Shown here piece after piece: positions 14,928-22,157 of a stretch of 22,699 bases of DNA (the stretch's first letter is position 1; each line of letters begins with the position of its first letter). The stretch comes from an uncultured Peptococcaceae bacterium (lineage in GTDB: Bacteria; Bacillota; Peptococcia; Peptococcales; Peptococcaceae), in NCBI GenBank assembly GCA_910585405.1, contig CAJUDO010000040.1, positions 1 to 22,699 of the forward strand. The letters are read 5' to 3'. Position numbers and translations under genes: made by a program. The notes under the pieces are model-generated. The model searched no databases, was not told the origin of the DNA, and saw nothing but the letters and a program-made list of their open reading frames with translations.

Positions 14928-15866
14928 ATGAGCAAAAAAAAGATAAAAGTCGGTTCTAGGGACAGTGTGTTGGCTATGTGGCAAACACAATTTGTGATTG
15001 ATCGACTGTTAGAATTGACGGACCAATATGAGTTTGAAATTACCTCCTTAAAAACAAAAGGCGATAAAATTTTAGACGTGGCGTTATCAAAAATCGGAGA
15101 TAAAGGGCTTTTCACCAAAGAATTGGAAGCCGGGCTGTTATGCGGTCGGATTGATTTTGCAGTGCACAGCATGAAGGATATGCCTACAGAACTGCCGGAA
15201 GGGTTGCAGATTTCTTCTATGCTGAAACGGCACAATCCTGCTGATGTATTAATTTCTGAACGATATGCTTCTTTTGCCGCATTGCCAGAAGGCGCAAAAG
15301 TTGGCACCAGCAGTTTGCGCAGAAGGGCGCAGCTTTTACATGCCCGTCCTGATTTGGATATTCATGATTTGCGTGGGAACTTGCAAACCAGAATGCGTAA
15401 GATGAAGGAGCAGAATTTTGATGCCATTGTCTTGGCGGCTGCCGGAGTGGAGCGTCTGGGATGGCAAGATTTGATAACAGAAGAACTGGATTATGAGGTT
15501 TGTCTGCCTGCTGTGGGGCAAGGTGTAATTGGTGTGGAAACTCGCAGTGATGATGAAGAAATTTTGAAGCTGGTGCAGCTTGTAAATGACAAAGCCACTA
15601 CGCTTTGTGTGCAGGCAGAACGGGCACTGCAGCGGCACCTGGAAGGAGGATGCCAGGTGCCTATCGGCGCTTACGCGTACCTGGAGGATGATTTGCTGCA
15701 GTTGGAGGGTTTGGTTGGTTCATTAGACGGTAAAACGATTATTCGGAATCGCATTAGCGGCGTGCCGGCGCAATGTGAACAAATGGGCAGCCAATTAGCG
15801 CAACAGCTGATAGCTCAAGGTGCGCAGGCGGTCTTAGATACAATCAGAACGGAGCTGAATTCATGA
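14928..15866 (+). CDS. hemC: Porphobilinogen deaminase / hydroxymethylbilane synthase (HemC)
   Basis: Polymerises four porphobilinogens into hydroxymethylbilane. The 312-residue protein starts SKKKIKVGSRDSVLAMWQ. It contains KDMPTELP, GTSSLRRRAQLLHARPDL and NLQTRMRKM (arginines that bind substrate carboxylates), plus the dipyrromethane cofactor cysteine Cys242 in EGGCQVPIGAYA. ATG 14928 is chosen over TTG 14922 because the AAAGCAGG sequence is then 9 bases upstream. Its stop overlaps the next start as ATGA, so it is coupled to cobA-hemD. Confidence 0.96.
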   Translation: MSKKKIKVGSRDSVLAMWQTQFVIDRLLELTDQYEFEITSLKTKGDKILDVALSKIGDKGLFTKELEAGLLCGRIDFAVHSMKDMPTELPEGLQISSMLKRHNPADVLISERYASFAALPEGAKVGTSSLRRRAQLLHARPDLDIHDLRGNLQTRMRKMKEQNFDAIVLAAAGVERLGWQDLITEELDYEVCLPAVGQGVIGVETRSDDEEILKLVQLVNDKATTLCVQAERALQRHLEGGCQVPIGAYAYLEDDLLQLEGLVGSLDGKTIIRNRISGVPAQCEQMGSQLAQQLIAQGAQAVLDTIRTELNS

Positions 15867-17380
15867 ATAAAGGAAAAGTATATTTGATTGGTGCCGGACC
15901 GGGCGATGTAAAATTGATTACCGTAAAGGGGCTGGAATGCATTCAGAAGGCTGATGTGATTGTGTATGACCGTTTAGCCAATCCTCGTTTGCTGAGTTAT
16001 CGCAAGCCTGAGGCAAAATTAATTTATGTAGGAAAATCGCCAGATCGGCATACCTTAACCCAGGATGAAATCAATCGCGTGTTGGTGGAGGAAGGATTAA
16101 AGGGCAATGTCGTGGCGCGATTAAAAGGCGGAGATCCTTATGTGTTCGGTCGAGGCGGCGAGGAAGGAGAGGAATTGAGAAAAGCGGGTGTTGCTTTTGA
16201 AGAGGTGCCGGGGATTACTTCGGCCATTTCTGTGCCTGCCTATGCGGGAATTCCCATCACTCATCGCGATTTTACATCTACCTTCACAGTGATTACCGGT
16301 CATGAGGAGCCGGGAAAGGAAACAAGTAATATCAACTGGCCTCGATTGGCGCAGGACCCAGGAACTTTGGTATTTCTCATGGGTGTAGGAAATTTGCCGC
16401 AAATCGTTGAAAAGTTGGTAACCAACGGGAAGGATGCGCAGACGCCAATTGCGCTGATTCGTTGGGGTACCAGACCGGAGCAGCAGGTTGTGACGGGAAA
16501 CCTTGCAAATATCGTGGATATCGTGAACAAAGCGGGCTTGAAGTCACCTGCTATCATTATTATTGGACAGGTTGTGACATTGCGGGATACTCTGCGGTGG
16601 TTTGAGGATCAACCGCTCTTCGGAAAACGCATATTAGTTACCCGTTCTCGGGAACAGGCAAGTGTTCTCTCGGAAAAGCTGGAGCGATTAGGTGCAGAGG
16701 CATGGGAATATCCAACTATAAAAATTCAGGAACCTGAGGATTTAACTTTTCTGGACCAGGCAGTTGCCAACGCTGGTGCATATGATTGGATTATTTTTAC
16801 CAGTGTGAATGGGGTAAAGGCATTTTTTAACCGCTTAAAGGCGCAGAGATTGGACATACGCAGTTTAAACAATGCCAAGATTTGTGCGATTGGCCCCAAA
16901 ACGGCGGAAGCGCTGGAAGAACGAGGACTTTTGGTGGATGTTATGCCGGAGGTATTTCGTGCAGAAGCTGTGGTTGCTGCATTAGAGGGACGAATCCAAA
17001 CAGGCGATAAGGTGTTACTGCCCCGTGCTGACTTGGCACGGCAGGTATTGGTAGACAGTTTGCAGCAGCTGGGCGCTCAGGTAGATGAAATTATAGCTTA
17101 TCAGACAGTACTGGCGGATACCTCTGATACTGAGCTGCTGTTGGAAAAACTGCAGGCAGGGGAAATGCATATCGTTACCTTTACAAGCTCATCCACAGTG
17201 ACGAATTTCTTACAGCTCGTAGGCGAACATCGTCAGCTGCTCAAAGGTGTGAAAATTGCCTGCATCGGTCCTATCACAGCAGAAACTGCGGAAAAAAACG
17301 GGCTGCATGTGGATATTTGCGCGCAGCAATACACCATTGACGGCTTGGTGGAGGCGATTGTAACATACGTGCAGGGTTAA
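15863..17380 (+). CDS. cobA-hemD: Uroporphyrinogen-III C-methyltransferase / uroporphyrinogen-III synthase fusion (CobA-HemD)
   Basis: A bifunctional enzyme of 505 residues. The N-terminal half (about 1-245) is the SAM-dependent CobA/SUMT domain, which methylates uroporphyrinogen III at C2 and C7 to precorrin-2: VYLIGAGPGDVKLITVKGL, GGDPYVFGRGGEE, VPGITSAISVPAYAGIPITHRD. The C-terminal half (about 250-505) is HemD, which cyclises and inverts ring D of hydroxymethylbilane: KRILVTRSREQASVLSEKL, IFTSVNGVKAF, FTSSSTVTNF. This fusion is common in Firmicutes. With HemC before it and precorrin-2 dehydrogenase in the same block, it channels carbon towards siroheme and B12. The start overlaps the hemC stop (ATGA). 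Confidence 0.96.
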   Translation: MNKGKVYLIGAGPGDVKLITVKGLECIQKADVIVYDRLANPRLLSYRKPEAKLIYVGKSPDRHTLTQDEINRVLVEEGLKGNVVARLKGGDPYVFGRGGEEGEELRKAGVAFEEVPGITSAISVPAYAGIPITHRDFTSTFTVITGHEEPGKETSNINWPRLAQDPGTLVFLMGVGNLPQIVEKLVTNGKDAQTPIALIRWGTRPEQQVVTGNLANIVDIVNKAGLKSPAIIIIGQVVTLRDTLRWFEDQPLFGKRILVTRSREQASVLSEKLERLGAEAWEYPTIKIQEPEDLTFLDQAVANAGAYDWIIFTSVNGVKAFFNRLKAQRLDIRSLNNAKICAIGPKTAEALEERGLLVDVMPEVFRAEAVVAALEGRIQTGDKVLLPRADLARQVLVDSLQQLGAQVDEIIAYQTVLADTSDTELLLEKLQAGEMHIVTFTSSSTVTNFLQLVGEHRQLLKGVKIACIGPITAETAEKNGLHVDICAQQYTIDGLVEAIVTYVQG

Positions 17381-17402
17381 AAAGCTGTTTAAGAATTGGG
17401 GA

Positions 17403-17430
17403 TTCTGTATATATGTTATAGATAACAGAA
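17403..17430. promoter_or_regulatory. Nested dyad upstream of hemB
   Basis: TTCTGT (17403-17408) pairs with ACAGAA (17425-17430), and within it GTTAT-AG-ATAAC (17415-17426) is a 12-base palindrome. It lies in the only sizeable gap (84 bases) between cobA-hemD and hemB. It may be a regulator site or an RNA hairpin; no T run follows. Confidence 0.35.
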
Positions 17431-17464
17431 CTAAGTTTATTTGTAGAAAAGAGGCTATGCAATC

Positions 17465-18445
17465 ATGTTTCCACAGACAAGAATGCGCAGGTTTAGAAGA
17501 AATGAAAATATCCGCAAGCTGGTACGGGAATCCCGTGTACACGCGGAGCAGTTGATTTATCCTATTTTTGTGGTAGCAGGAGAAGATCAAATCAATCCCG
17601 TAAATTCTATGCCGGGAATTTATCAGTATTCGTTGGATCATCTACTGGAAGAAGTAGAGCGGGCTGTTTCTGTAGGAATCAACAGTATTATTTTATTTGG
17701 AGTTCCTGCTGAAAAAGATGCAGTAGGCTCAGGCGCCTATGCGGAACAGGGAATTGTGCAGGAGGCAATCCGCAAAGTACGGGCTGCTTATCCTGACTTG
17801 GTGATTATTGCTGATTGTTGTTTATGTGAATACACCGACCATGGACATTGTGGGCTTGTGACGGCAGAGGGAGAAATTTTAAACGATGCGACATTGAATT
17901 TGCTGACCAAAACGGCACTATCTCAGGCCGCTGCCGGAGCAGATATTATTGCGCCTTCTGATATGATGGACGGTCGAGTAGGTGCCATTCGTGATGCGTT
18001 GGATGAAGCGGGATACACGCATGTAGCCGTGATGGCTTATTCTGCTAAATATGCATCGGCCTTTTATGGACCATTTCGCGATGCTGCCGGTTCCGCACCG
18101 CAATTTGGCGACCGTAAAACCTATCAGATGGACCCTGCATGCAGTGTGCGCCAAGCTATGGCAGAAACGGAGCTGGACGTGGAGGAAGGCGCCGATTACA
18201 TCATTGTGAAGCCAGCGTTAGCTTATATGGACATCATGACACGTACCAGAGAAGCCTTTTATCAGCCGATTGTGGCCTATAATGTAAGCGGTGAATATGC
18301 CATGGTAAAAGCAGCTGCAGCAAATGGCTGGATTGATGAAAAACGCATCGTGATGGAAATTATGACCGGATTTGTACGCGCCGGTGCAGATATGATTTTG
18401 ACCTATCACGCCATTGATGTGGCCAAATGGTTGCAGGAAAAATAA
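17465..18445 (+). CDS. hemB: Delta-aminolevulinic acid dehydratase / porphobilinogen synthase (HemB)
   Basis: Condenses two 5-aminolevulinate molecules to porphobilinogen. It is 326 residues, the normal length. The zinc-binding cluster DCCLCEYTDHGHCG has Cys119, 121 and 129, so this is a zinc-dependent type rather than a Mg-only one. The two Schiff-base lysines are Lys195 in AYSAKYASAFYGPFRDA and Lys249 in IIVKPALAYMD. The ATG is preceded by AAAGAGG-type bases about 11 bases upstream. The gene follows cobA-hemD after 84 bases. Confidence 0.97.
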   Translation: MFPQTRMRRFRRNENIRKLVRESRVHAEQLIYPIFVVAGEDQINPVNSMPGIYQYSLDHLLEEVERAVSVGINSIILFGVPAEKDAVGSGAYAEQGIVQEAIRKVRAAYPDLVIIADCCLCEYTDHGHCGLVTAEGEILNDATLNLLTKTALSQAAAGADIIAPSDMMDGRVGAIRDALDEAGYTHVAVMAYSAKYASAFYGPFRDAAGSAPQFGDRKTYQMDPACSVRQAMAETELDVEEGADYIIVKPALAYMDIMTRTREAFYQPIVAYNVSGEYAMVKAAAANGWIDEKRIVMEIMTGFVRAGADMILTYHAIDVAKWLQEK

Positions 18446-18485
18446 TAAAAGTTCCGATTTGATTTTGTGTCTGGAGGTTTACTTT

Positions 18486-18652
18486 ATGAAAAAGGCGCAT
18501 TTCTATTGGGAATACTATTCCTGATACTTACATTTGCGGGCAGCATCTATGTGCTTGTCAATCATGGACAAGTGACTGCCGGATATGCAGTGATTCCCGG
18601 GCTATGGACTATGATATGTTTCGGGTATTGCCGAGATGGAAAGCGTAGGTAG
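18486..18652 (+). pseudogene. Small membrane protein gene with a one-base frameshift
   Basis: A perfect GGAGG (18473-18477) sits 8 bases before ATG 18486, but that frame gives only 12 codons (MKKAHFYWEYYS, stop 18522-18524). In the -1 frame, from the run of five A at 18489-18493, the sequence reads on as KGAFLLGILFLILTFAGSIY and ends CRDGKRR at 18652, a plausible small protein with two hydrophobic segments. One extra A would join them into a protein of about 55 residues starting MKKGAFLLG. Alternatives are a GTG start at 18467 in the long frame, which has no RBS, a sequencing error, or programmed slippage. The function is not recognised. Confidence 0.5.
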
Positions 18653-18678
18653 ACACTTGTATAAAAAGATAGTATATA
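18650..18678 (+). promoter_or_regulatory. Possible hemL promoter
   Basis: TAGACA (18650-18655) is followed by TATATA (18673-18678) after 17 bases; TATACT, 2 bases later, is an alternative -10. The -35 overlaps the stop codon of the small membrane frame. It would start transcription about 45 bases before the hemL ATG. Confidence 0.45.
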
Positions 18679-18730
18679 CTGGATGCATAAGAGCAAATTG
18701 GGAGTAAAAAAGAGAGGAGCATTGATCAAA

Positions 18731-20023
18731 ATGGATTTCAATAAATCACAGCAATTATTCAAGGAAGCTGTAGAGCTGATTCCCGGCGGTGTGAACAGCC
18801 CTGTACGGGCATTCAAAGCAGTGGGAGACTTCCCTGTATTTATTGATAAAGGAGAAGGCTCGAAATTGTACGACGTAGATGGCAACGAATATATTGACTA
18901 TATTTGTTCTTGGGGACCTCTGCTGTTGGGCCATCAGCCGGAAACAATCACGAAGGCGGTACAGGAGGCACTGTTAAAGGGCAGTACCTATGGTGCACCG
19001 ACTGCGCTGGAAGTGGAAATCGCTAAGATGATTGTGGATGCGGTACCGTCGATAGAAATGGTACGTATGGTAAACTCTGGTACGGAAGCTACCATGAGTG
19101 CCATTCGTCTAGCTCGTGGATATACAAAACGCAATAAATTGATTAAATTTGAAGGCTGCTATCATGGTCATGCAGACTATCTGCTTATCAAAGCGGGATC
19201 TGGCGCATTGACCTTTGGTGTGCCGTCCAGTCCTGGCGTGCCTGAATCCATTGCTTCAGAAACTTTGACGGCAAGCTATAATGATTTGGATAGTGTGAAA
19301 CGTTTATTTACCCAATATCCAGATCAGATTGCTGCAGTGATTGTGGAGCCAATTGCTGGCAATATGGGATTAGTGCCTCCGGCAGAAGGATTTTTGCAGG
19401 GGCTGCGGGAAATCACAAAAGAGTACGGAGCATTACTTATTTTTGACGAAGTGATCAGTGGATTCCGTGCATCTTACGGTGGTGCACAGAAAGTGTTTAA
19501 CATTATGCCGGATTTGACCTGTCTGGGAAAAATTATCGGCGGAGGTCTGCCGGTAGGTGCTTATGGCGGTCGCAAGGAGATCATGGAACAGGTGGCCCCA
19601 GTGGGACCAGTATATCAGGCTGGTACCTTATCGGGCAATCCGCTTGCCATGGCGGCTGGTATTGCGATGTTAAAAGAACTGGGCAAGCCAGGTGTTTATG
19701 AAACAGTAGAAACAAAAGCGAAAACTTTGGCTAAGGGCTTACAGGAAGCTGCTGATAAAGCTGGTGTCAAAGTCGCCATCAATCAGAGCGCTTCTCTGCT
19801 CACAGTATTCTTTACTGAGGATGTAGTATGCAGCTACACTGCTGCAATGGGCTCCGATACGGCTAAATTTAAAGTATTCTTTCAGTCTATGCTGAATCAG
19901 GGAATCTATCTGCCGCCATCCCAGTTTGAATGCTGGTTTGTTTCCTTGGCACACAGCGACGAAGATATTCAGAAAACAATCGCTGCGGCAAAAAATGCTT
20001 TTGCTGCTGTAGCTACAATGTAA
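18731..20023 (+). CDS. hemL: Glutamate-1-semialdehyde 2,1-aminomutase (HemL)
   Basis: PLP-dependent conversion of glutamate-1-semialdehyde to 5-aminolevulinate, the step after HemA. It is 430 residues. Signatures are ELIPGGVNSPVRAFKAVG, MVNSGTEATMSAIRLARG, CYHGHADYLLIKAGSG (gating loop), LIFDEVISGFR (Asp that contacts the PLP nitrogen) and LGKIIGGGLPVGAYGG with the PLP lysine at 267. ATG 18731 is preceded by AGAGGAG at 11 bases and matches family N-termini; a GTG/ATG further upstream would add an unconserved leader. It completes the C5 pathway of this block. A GGCGG/CCGCC inverted repeat at 20043-20069 follows without a T run. Confidence 0.97.
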   Translation: MDFNKSQQLFKEAVELIPGGVNSPVRAFKAVGDFPVFIDKGEGSKLYDVDGNEYIDYICSWGPLLLGHQPETITKAVQEALLKGSTYGAPTALEVEIAKMIVDAVPSIEMVRMVNSGTEATMSAIRLARGYTKRNKLIKFEGCYHGHADYLLIKAGSGALTFGVPSSPGVPESIASETLTASYNDLDSVKRLFTQYPDQIAAVIVEPIAGNMGLVPPAEGFLQGLREITKEYGALLIFDEVISGFRASYGGAQKVFNIMPDLTCLGKIIGGGLPVGAYGGRKEIMEQVAPVGPVYQAGTLSGNPLAMAAGIAMLKELGKPGVYETVETKAKTLAKGLQEAADKAGVKVAINQSASLLTVFFTEDVVCSYTAAMGSDTAKFKVFFQSMLNQGIYLPPSQFECWFVSLAHSDEDIQKTIAAAKNAFAAVATM

Positions 20024-20133
20024 TAAACTGGAGAATGTCTCAGGCGGCGAAATATTTTGTTGAACCGCCGAGTTCATTCTGCTATCATACTGTGTACAAC
20101 TCTTTGTATATAGTAGAAAAGAGGTGTAAGACT

Positions 20134-21528
20134 GTGCAGGAAGAACAGGCATATTACTTGAATCAGATTTGCAGCGAAAATGCATTGTATGCCCAACAGA
20201 ACGGGAAAAGCAAAAAATGTCTTATTCATACTTTTGGCTGTCAGATGAATGAACGGGACTCAGAGATTCTTTTTGGTTTTCTGACGCAGATGGGGTATGA
20301 AAAAACAGAAAAAGAGTCTGAAGCAGATTTTATTTTGTTAAATACCTGTTGCATTCGTGAAAAAGCAGAAAGTAAAGTGCTCAGTCAATTGGGCGAATTG
20401 AAAAAATTGAAACAAAATAATCCTGACTTATTGATTGGTGTCTGCGGATGTATGGTACAGCAAAAAGGTATGGCTGATACGATTCGTAGTTCAGCTCCCC
20501 ATGTGGATCTTATTTTTGGTACCCATAATCTGCATAATTTGCCTGTGTATGTGTACAATCTATACCGGGGAAAAGGCAGACAAATTACAGTACTGGAGCA
20601 AGAGGAAGCCATTCAGGAAGGAATGCCTGCTTATCGGGAATATCCTTTCAAAGCCTTAGTAAATATCGTCTATGGCTGTAATAACTTTTGCACCTATTGT
20701 ATTGTACCTTATGTGCGGGGCAGAGAACGCAGCCGCAAGCAGGCAGATATTGTGCAGGAAGTAAAACAACTGGTCAAAGAAGGGGTTATCGAAGTAACGT
20801 TATTGGGGCAGAATGTGAATAGTTATGGATTGGATTTACATGACGGCACCACTTTTGCCGGATTACTGCGGGAATTGGATAAAATTGAGGGTCTGCGCCG
20901 AATTCGTTACATGACGTCTCATCCTAAAGATTTAACAGAAGAACTTGTGCAAACGATTGCTGCGAGCAGCAAAATTTGCAACCACTTTCATCTGCCGGTA
21001 CAATCAGGTAGCAGCCGTATTCTTAAGTTGATGAACCGTCGCTATACAAAAGAGGATTATCTTCGTCTAGTGGCGCTTATTCGCCGTTATATGCCCGATG
21101 CAGCCATTACGACAGATATTATAGTGGGCTTTCCCGGAGAAACGGAAGCTGATTTTCTGGAAACAATTGATCTGGTCAAGCAGGTACAATTCGACAGTGC
21201 CTTTACGTTTATTTATTCTAGGCGTACAGGTACGCCAGCAGCAATCATGGAAGATCCTATTTCATTAGAAGAAAAGAAAGAGCGCTTACAACGCTTAAAC
21301 GATGTGCTGGGAGAAATAGGCCGTCACATCAATGATGGATTAGAAGACAAAGTTGTGGAAGTGTTGGTGGAAGGTCCAAGCAAAACCAATACTGAGATGC
21401 TTAGCGGCCGCACCAGCACCAATAAAACCGTTATTTTTGCAGGAGACTCTTCCTTGATTGGGCGAATTGTGAAAGTTACAATCACAGAAGCGCAAACATG
21501 GATTTTAAAGGGTGCTTTGGCAGAATAA
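20134..21528 (+). CDS. miaB: tRNA-2-methylthio-N6-dimethylallyladenosine synthase (MiaB)
   Basis: Radical-SAM methylthiotransferase that adds a methylthio group to i6A37 of tRNA. It is 464 residues. The N-terminal MTTase domain has cysteines 36 (TFGCQMNERDSE), 72 (NTCCIREKAES) and 106 (GVCGCM) for the auxiliary 4Fe-4S cluster. The radical-SAM motif CNNFCTYC has Cys182, 186 and 189. The VPYVRGRERSR and LLGQNVNSYG motifs and a C-terminal TRAM domain (VEVLVEGPSK to ILKGAL) agree. The GTG start at 20134 has AAGAGGTG 8 bases upstream; the longer open frame into hemL is not conserved protein. The next gene, 40 bases on, is a YlbF/YmcA member, as in B. subtilis where ymcA follows miaB. Confidence 0.95.
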   Translation: MQEEQAYYLNQICSENALYAQQNGKSKKCLIHTFGCQMNERDSEILFGFLTQMGYEKTEKESEADFILLNTCCIREKAESKVLSQLGELKKLKQNNPDLLIGVCGCMVQQKGMADTIRSSAPHVDLIFGTHNLHNLPVYVYNLYRGKGRQITVLEQEEAIQEGMPAYREYPFKALVNIVYGCNNFCTYCIVPYVRGRERSRKQADIVQEVKQLVKEGVIEVTLLGQNVNSYGLDLHDGTTFAGLLRELDKIEGLRRIRYMTSHPKDLTEELVQTIAASSKICNHFHLPVQSGSSRILKLMNRRYTKEDYLRLVALIRRYMPDAAITTDIIVGFPGETEADFLETIDLVKQVQFDSAFTFIYSRRTGTPAAIMEDPISLEEKKERLQRLNDVLGEIGRHINDGLEDKVVEVLVEGPSKTNTEMLSGRTSTNKTVIFAGDSSLIGRIVKVTITEAQTWILKGALAE

Positions 21529-21568
21529 ATATATTTAGGGAAATTTAATTTAACACGGAGGTGCTACT

Positions 21569-21976
21569 GTGGATATTTTCACAAAAGCAAAAGAACTGGC
21601 TGATGCCATTGCCGGTTCTGCAGAACTGGCTTCTTTAAAAGAAGCGGAAATGAAAATGATGATGGATTCCGAAGCAAGAAGTATTGTAGAGGAATACCAG
21701 GGGATTCAGTCTGACGCCATGAGCAAAGGCTTGAGCTTTGAAGACTTGTCCGAAGAAGAAAAGAAACACGTAGAAGATTTGGAAGCAAAGATGAATGAAA
21801 ATGCAAATATCAGTGCATTTTTAGGTGCAAATCAGGCGTTTGAACAGATTTTACGCTCTGTAAACATGATCATCGGTGCTGCAATCAACGGTGGAAACCA
21901 AGGGAGCTGCAGTAGCTGTGGTTCTCACGGTGCTGATGGTAGCTGCAACTGCAGTGGTAGCTGCGGCAGCTGCTAA
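21569..21976 (+). CDS. YlbF/YmcA (RicA-like) family protein with six-cysteine C-terminal tail
   Basis: A 135-residue protein. Residues 1-105 are a helical YlbF/YmcA domain (IFTKAKELADAIAGSAELA, acidic middle SEEEKKHVEDLEAKM, FLGANQAFEQILRSVNMIIG). Residues 108-135 are a Gly/Ser-rich tail with Cys114, 117, 126, 128, 132 and 135 (CSSC, CNC, CGSC) and His120. In B. subtilis RicA, RicF and RicT form a complex that carries iron-sulfur clusters and affects mRNA processing, competence and sporulation; ricA (ymcA) lies beside miaB there, as here. A metal or Fe-S binding role for the tail is inferred. The GTG start has GGAGGTG 5 bases upstream. A strong terminator follows. Whether it is RicA or RicF type cannot be settled from this sequence alone. 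Confidence 0.85.
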   Translation: MDIFTKAKELADAIAGSAELASLKEAEMKMMMDSEARSIVEEYQGIQSDAMSKGLSFEDLSEEEKKHVEDLEAKMNENANISAFLGANQAFEQILRSVNMIIGAAINGGNQGSCSSCGSHGADGSCNCSGSCGSC

Positions 21977-22023
21977 GCATTCTATATGACAAATTGTAGA
22001 GTATAATTACTTCTATAATGCCC

Positions 22024-22066
22024 AAAGGGCAGAAGAACATGGTAAATGTGTTCTTCTGCCCTTTTG
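22024..22066 (+). terminator. Strong intrinsic terminator after the miaB/YlbF-family pair
   Basis: A perfect 16-bp stem: AAAGGGCAGAAGAACA (22024-22039) with TGTTCTTCTGCCCTTT (22049-22064), a 9-base loop and a short T run at the end of the 3' arm. The 5' flank TGCCC could pair with the first GGGCA as a small competing hairpin. It probably ends the hemL-miaB-YlbF run. Confidence 0.88.
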
Positions 22067-22157
22067 TGTTTGAAAGAGTTTATACAGGTTTTTAATTGTA
22101 ATTTAAAAGTGTGCTCTTGTTTTTATGTGCTTTTTTCAATGTAAGAAAATGGCTAAG

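Noticed and set aside
14867..15307. 146-codon minus-strand frame over the hemA-hemC junction
   Set aside because: Antisense shadow of hemC with no start signal or recognisable motif.
20043..20069. GGCGG/CCGCC inverted repeat after hemL as a terminator
   Set aside because: The loop is 17 bases, the stem five pairs and no T run follows; it may only be chance or a weak structure.
19930..20133. Upstream extension of miaB into hemL
   Set aside because: The extension overlaps the conserved hemL C-terminus and lacks an RBS; GTG 20134 has a strong RBS and matches MiaB N-termini.
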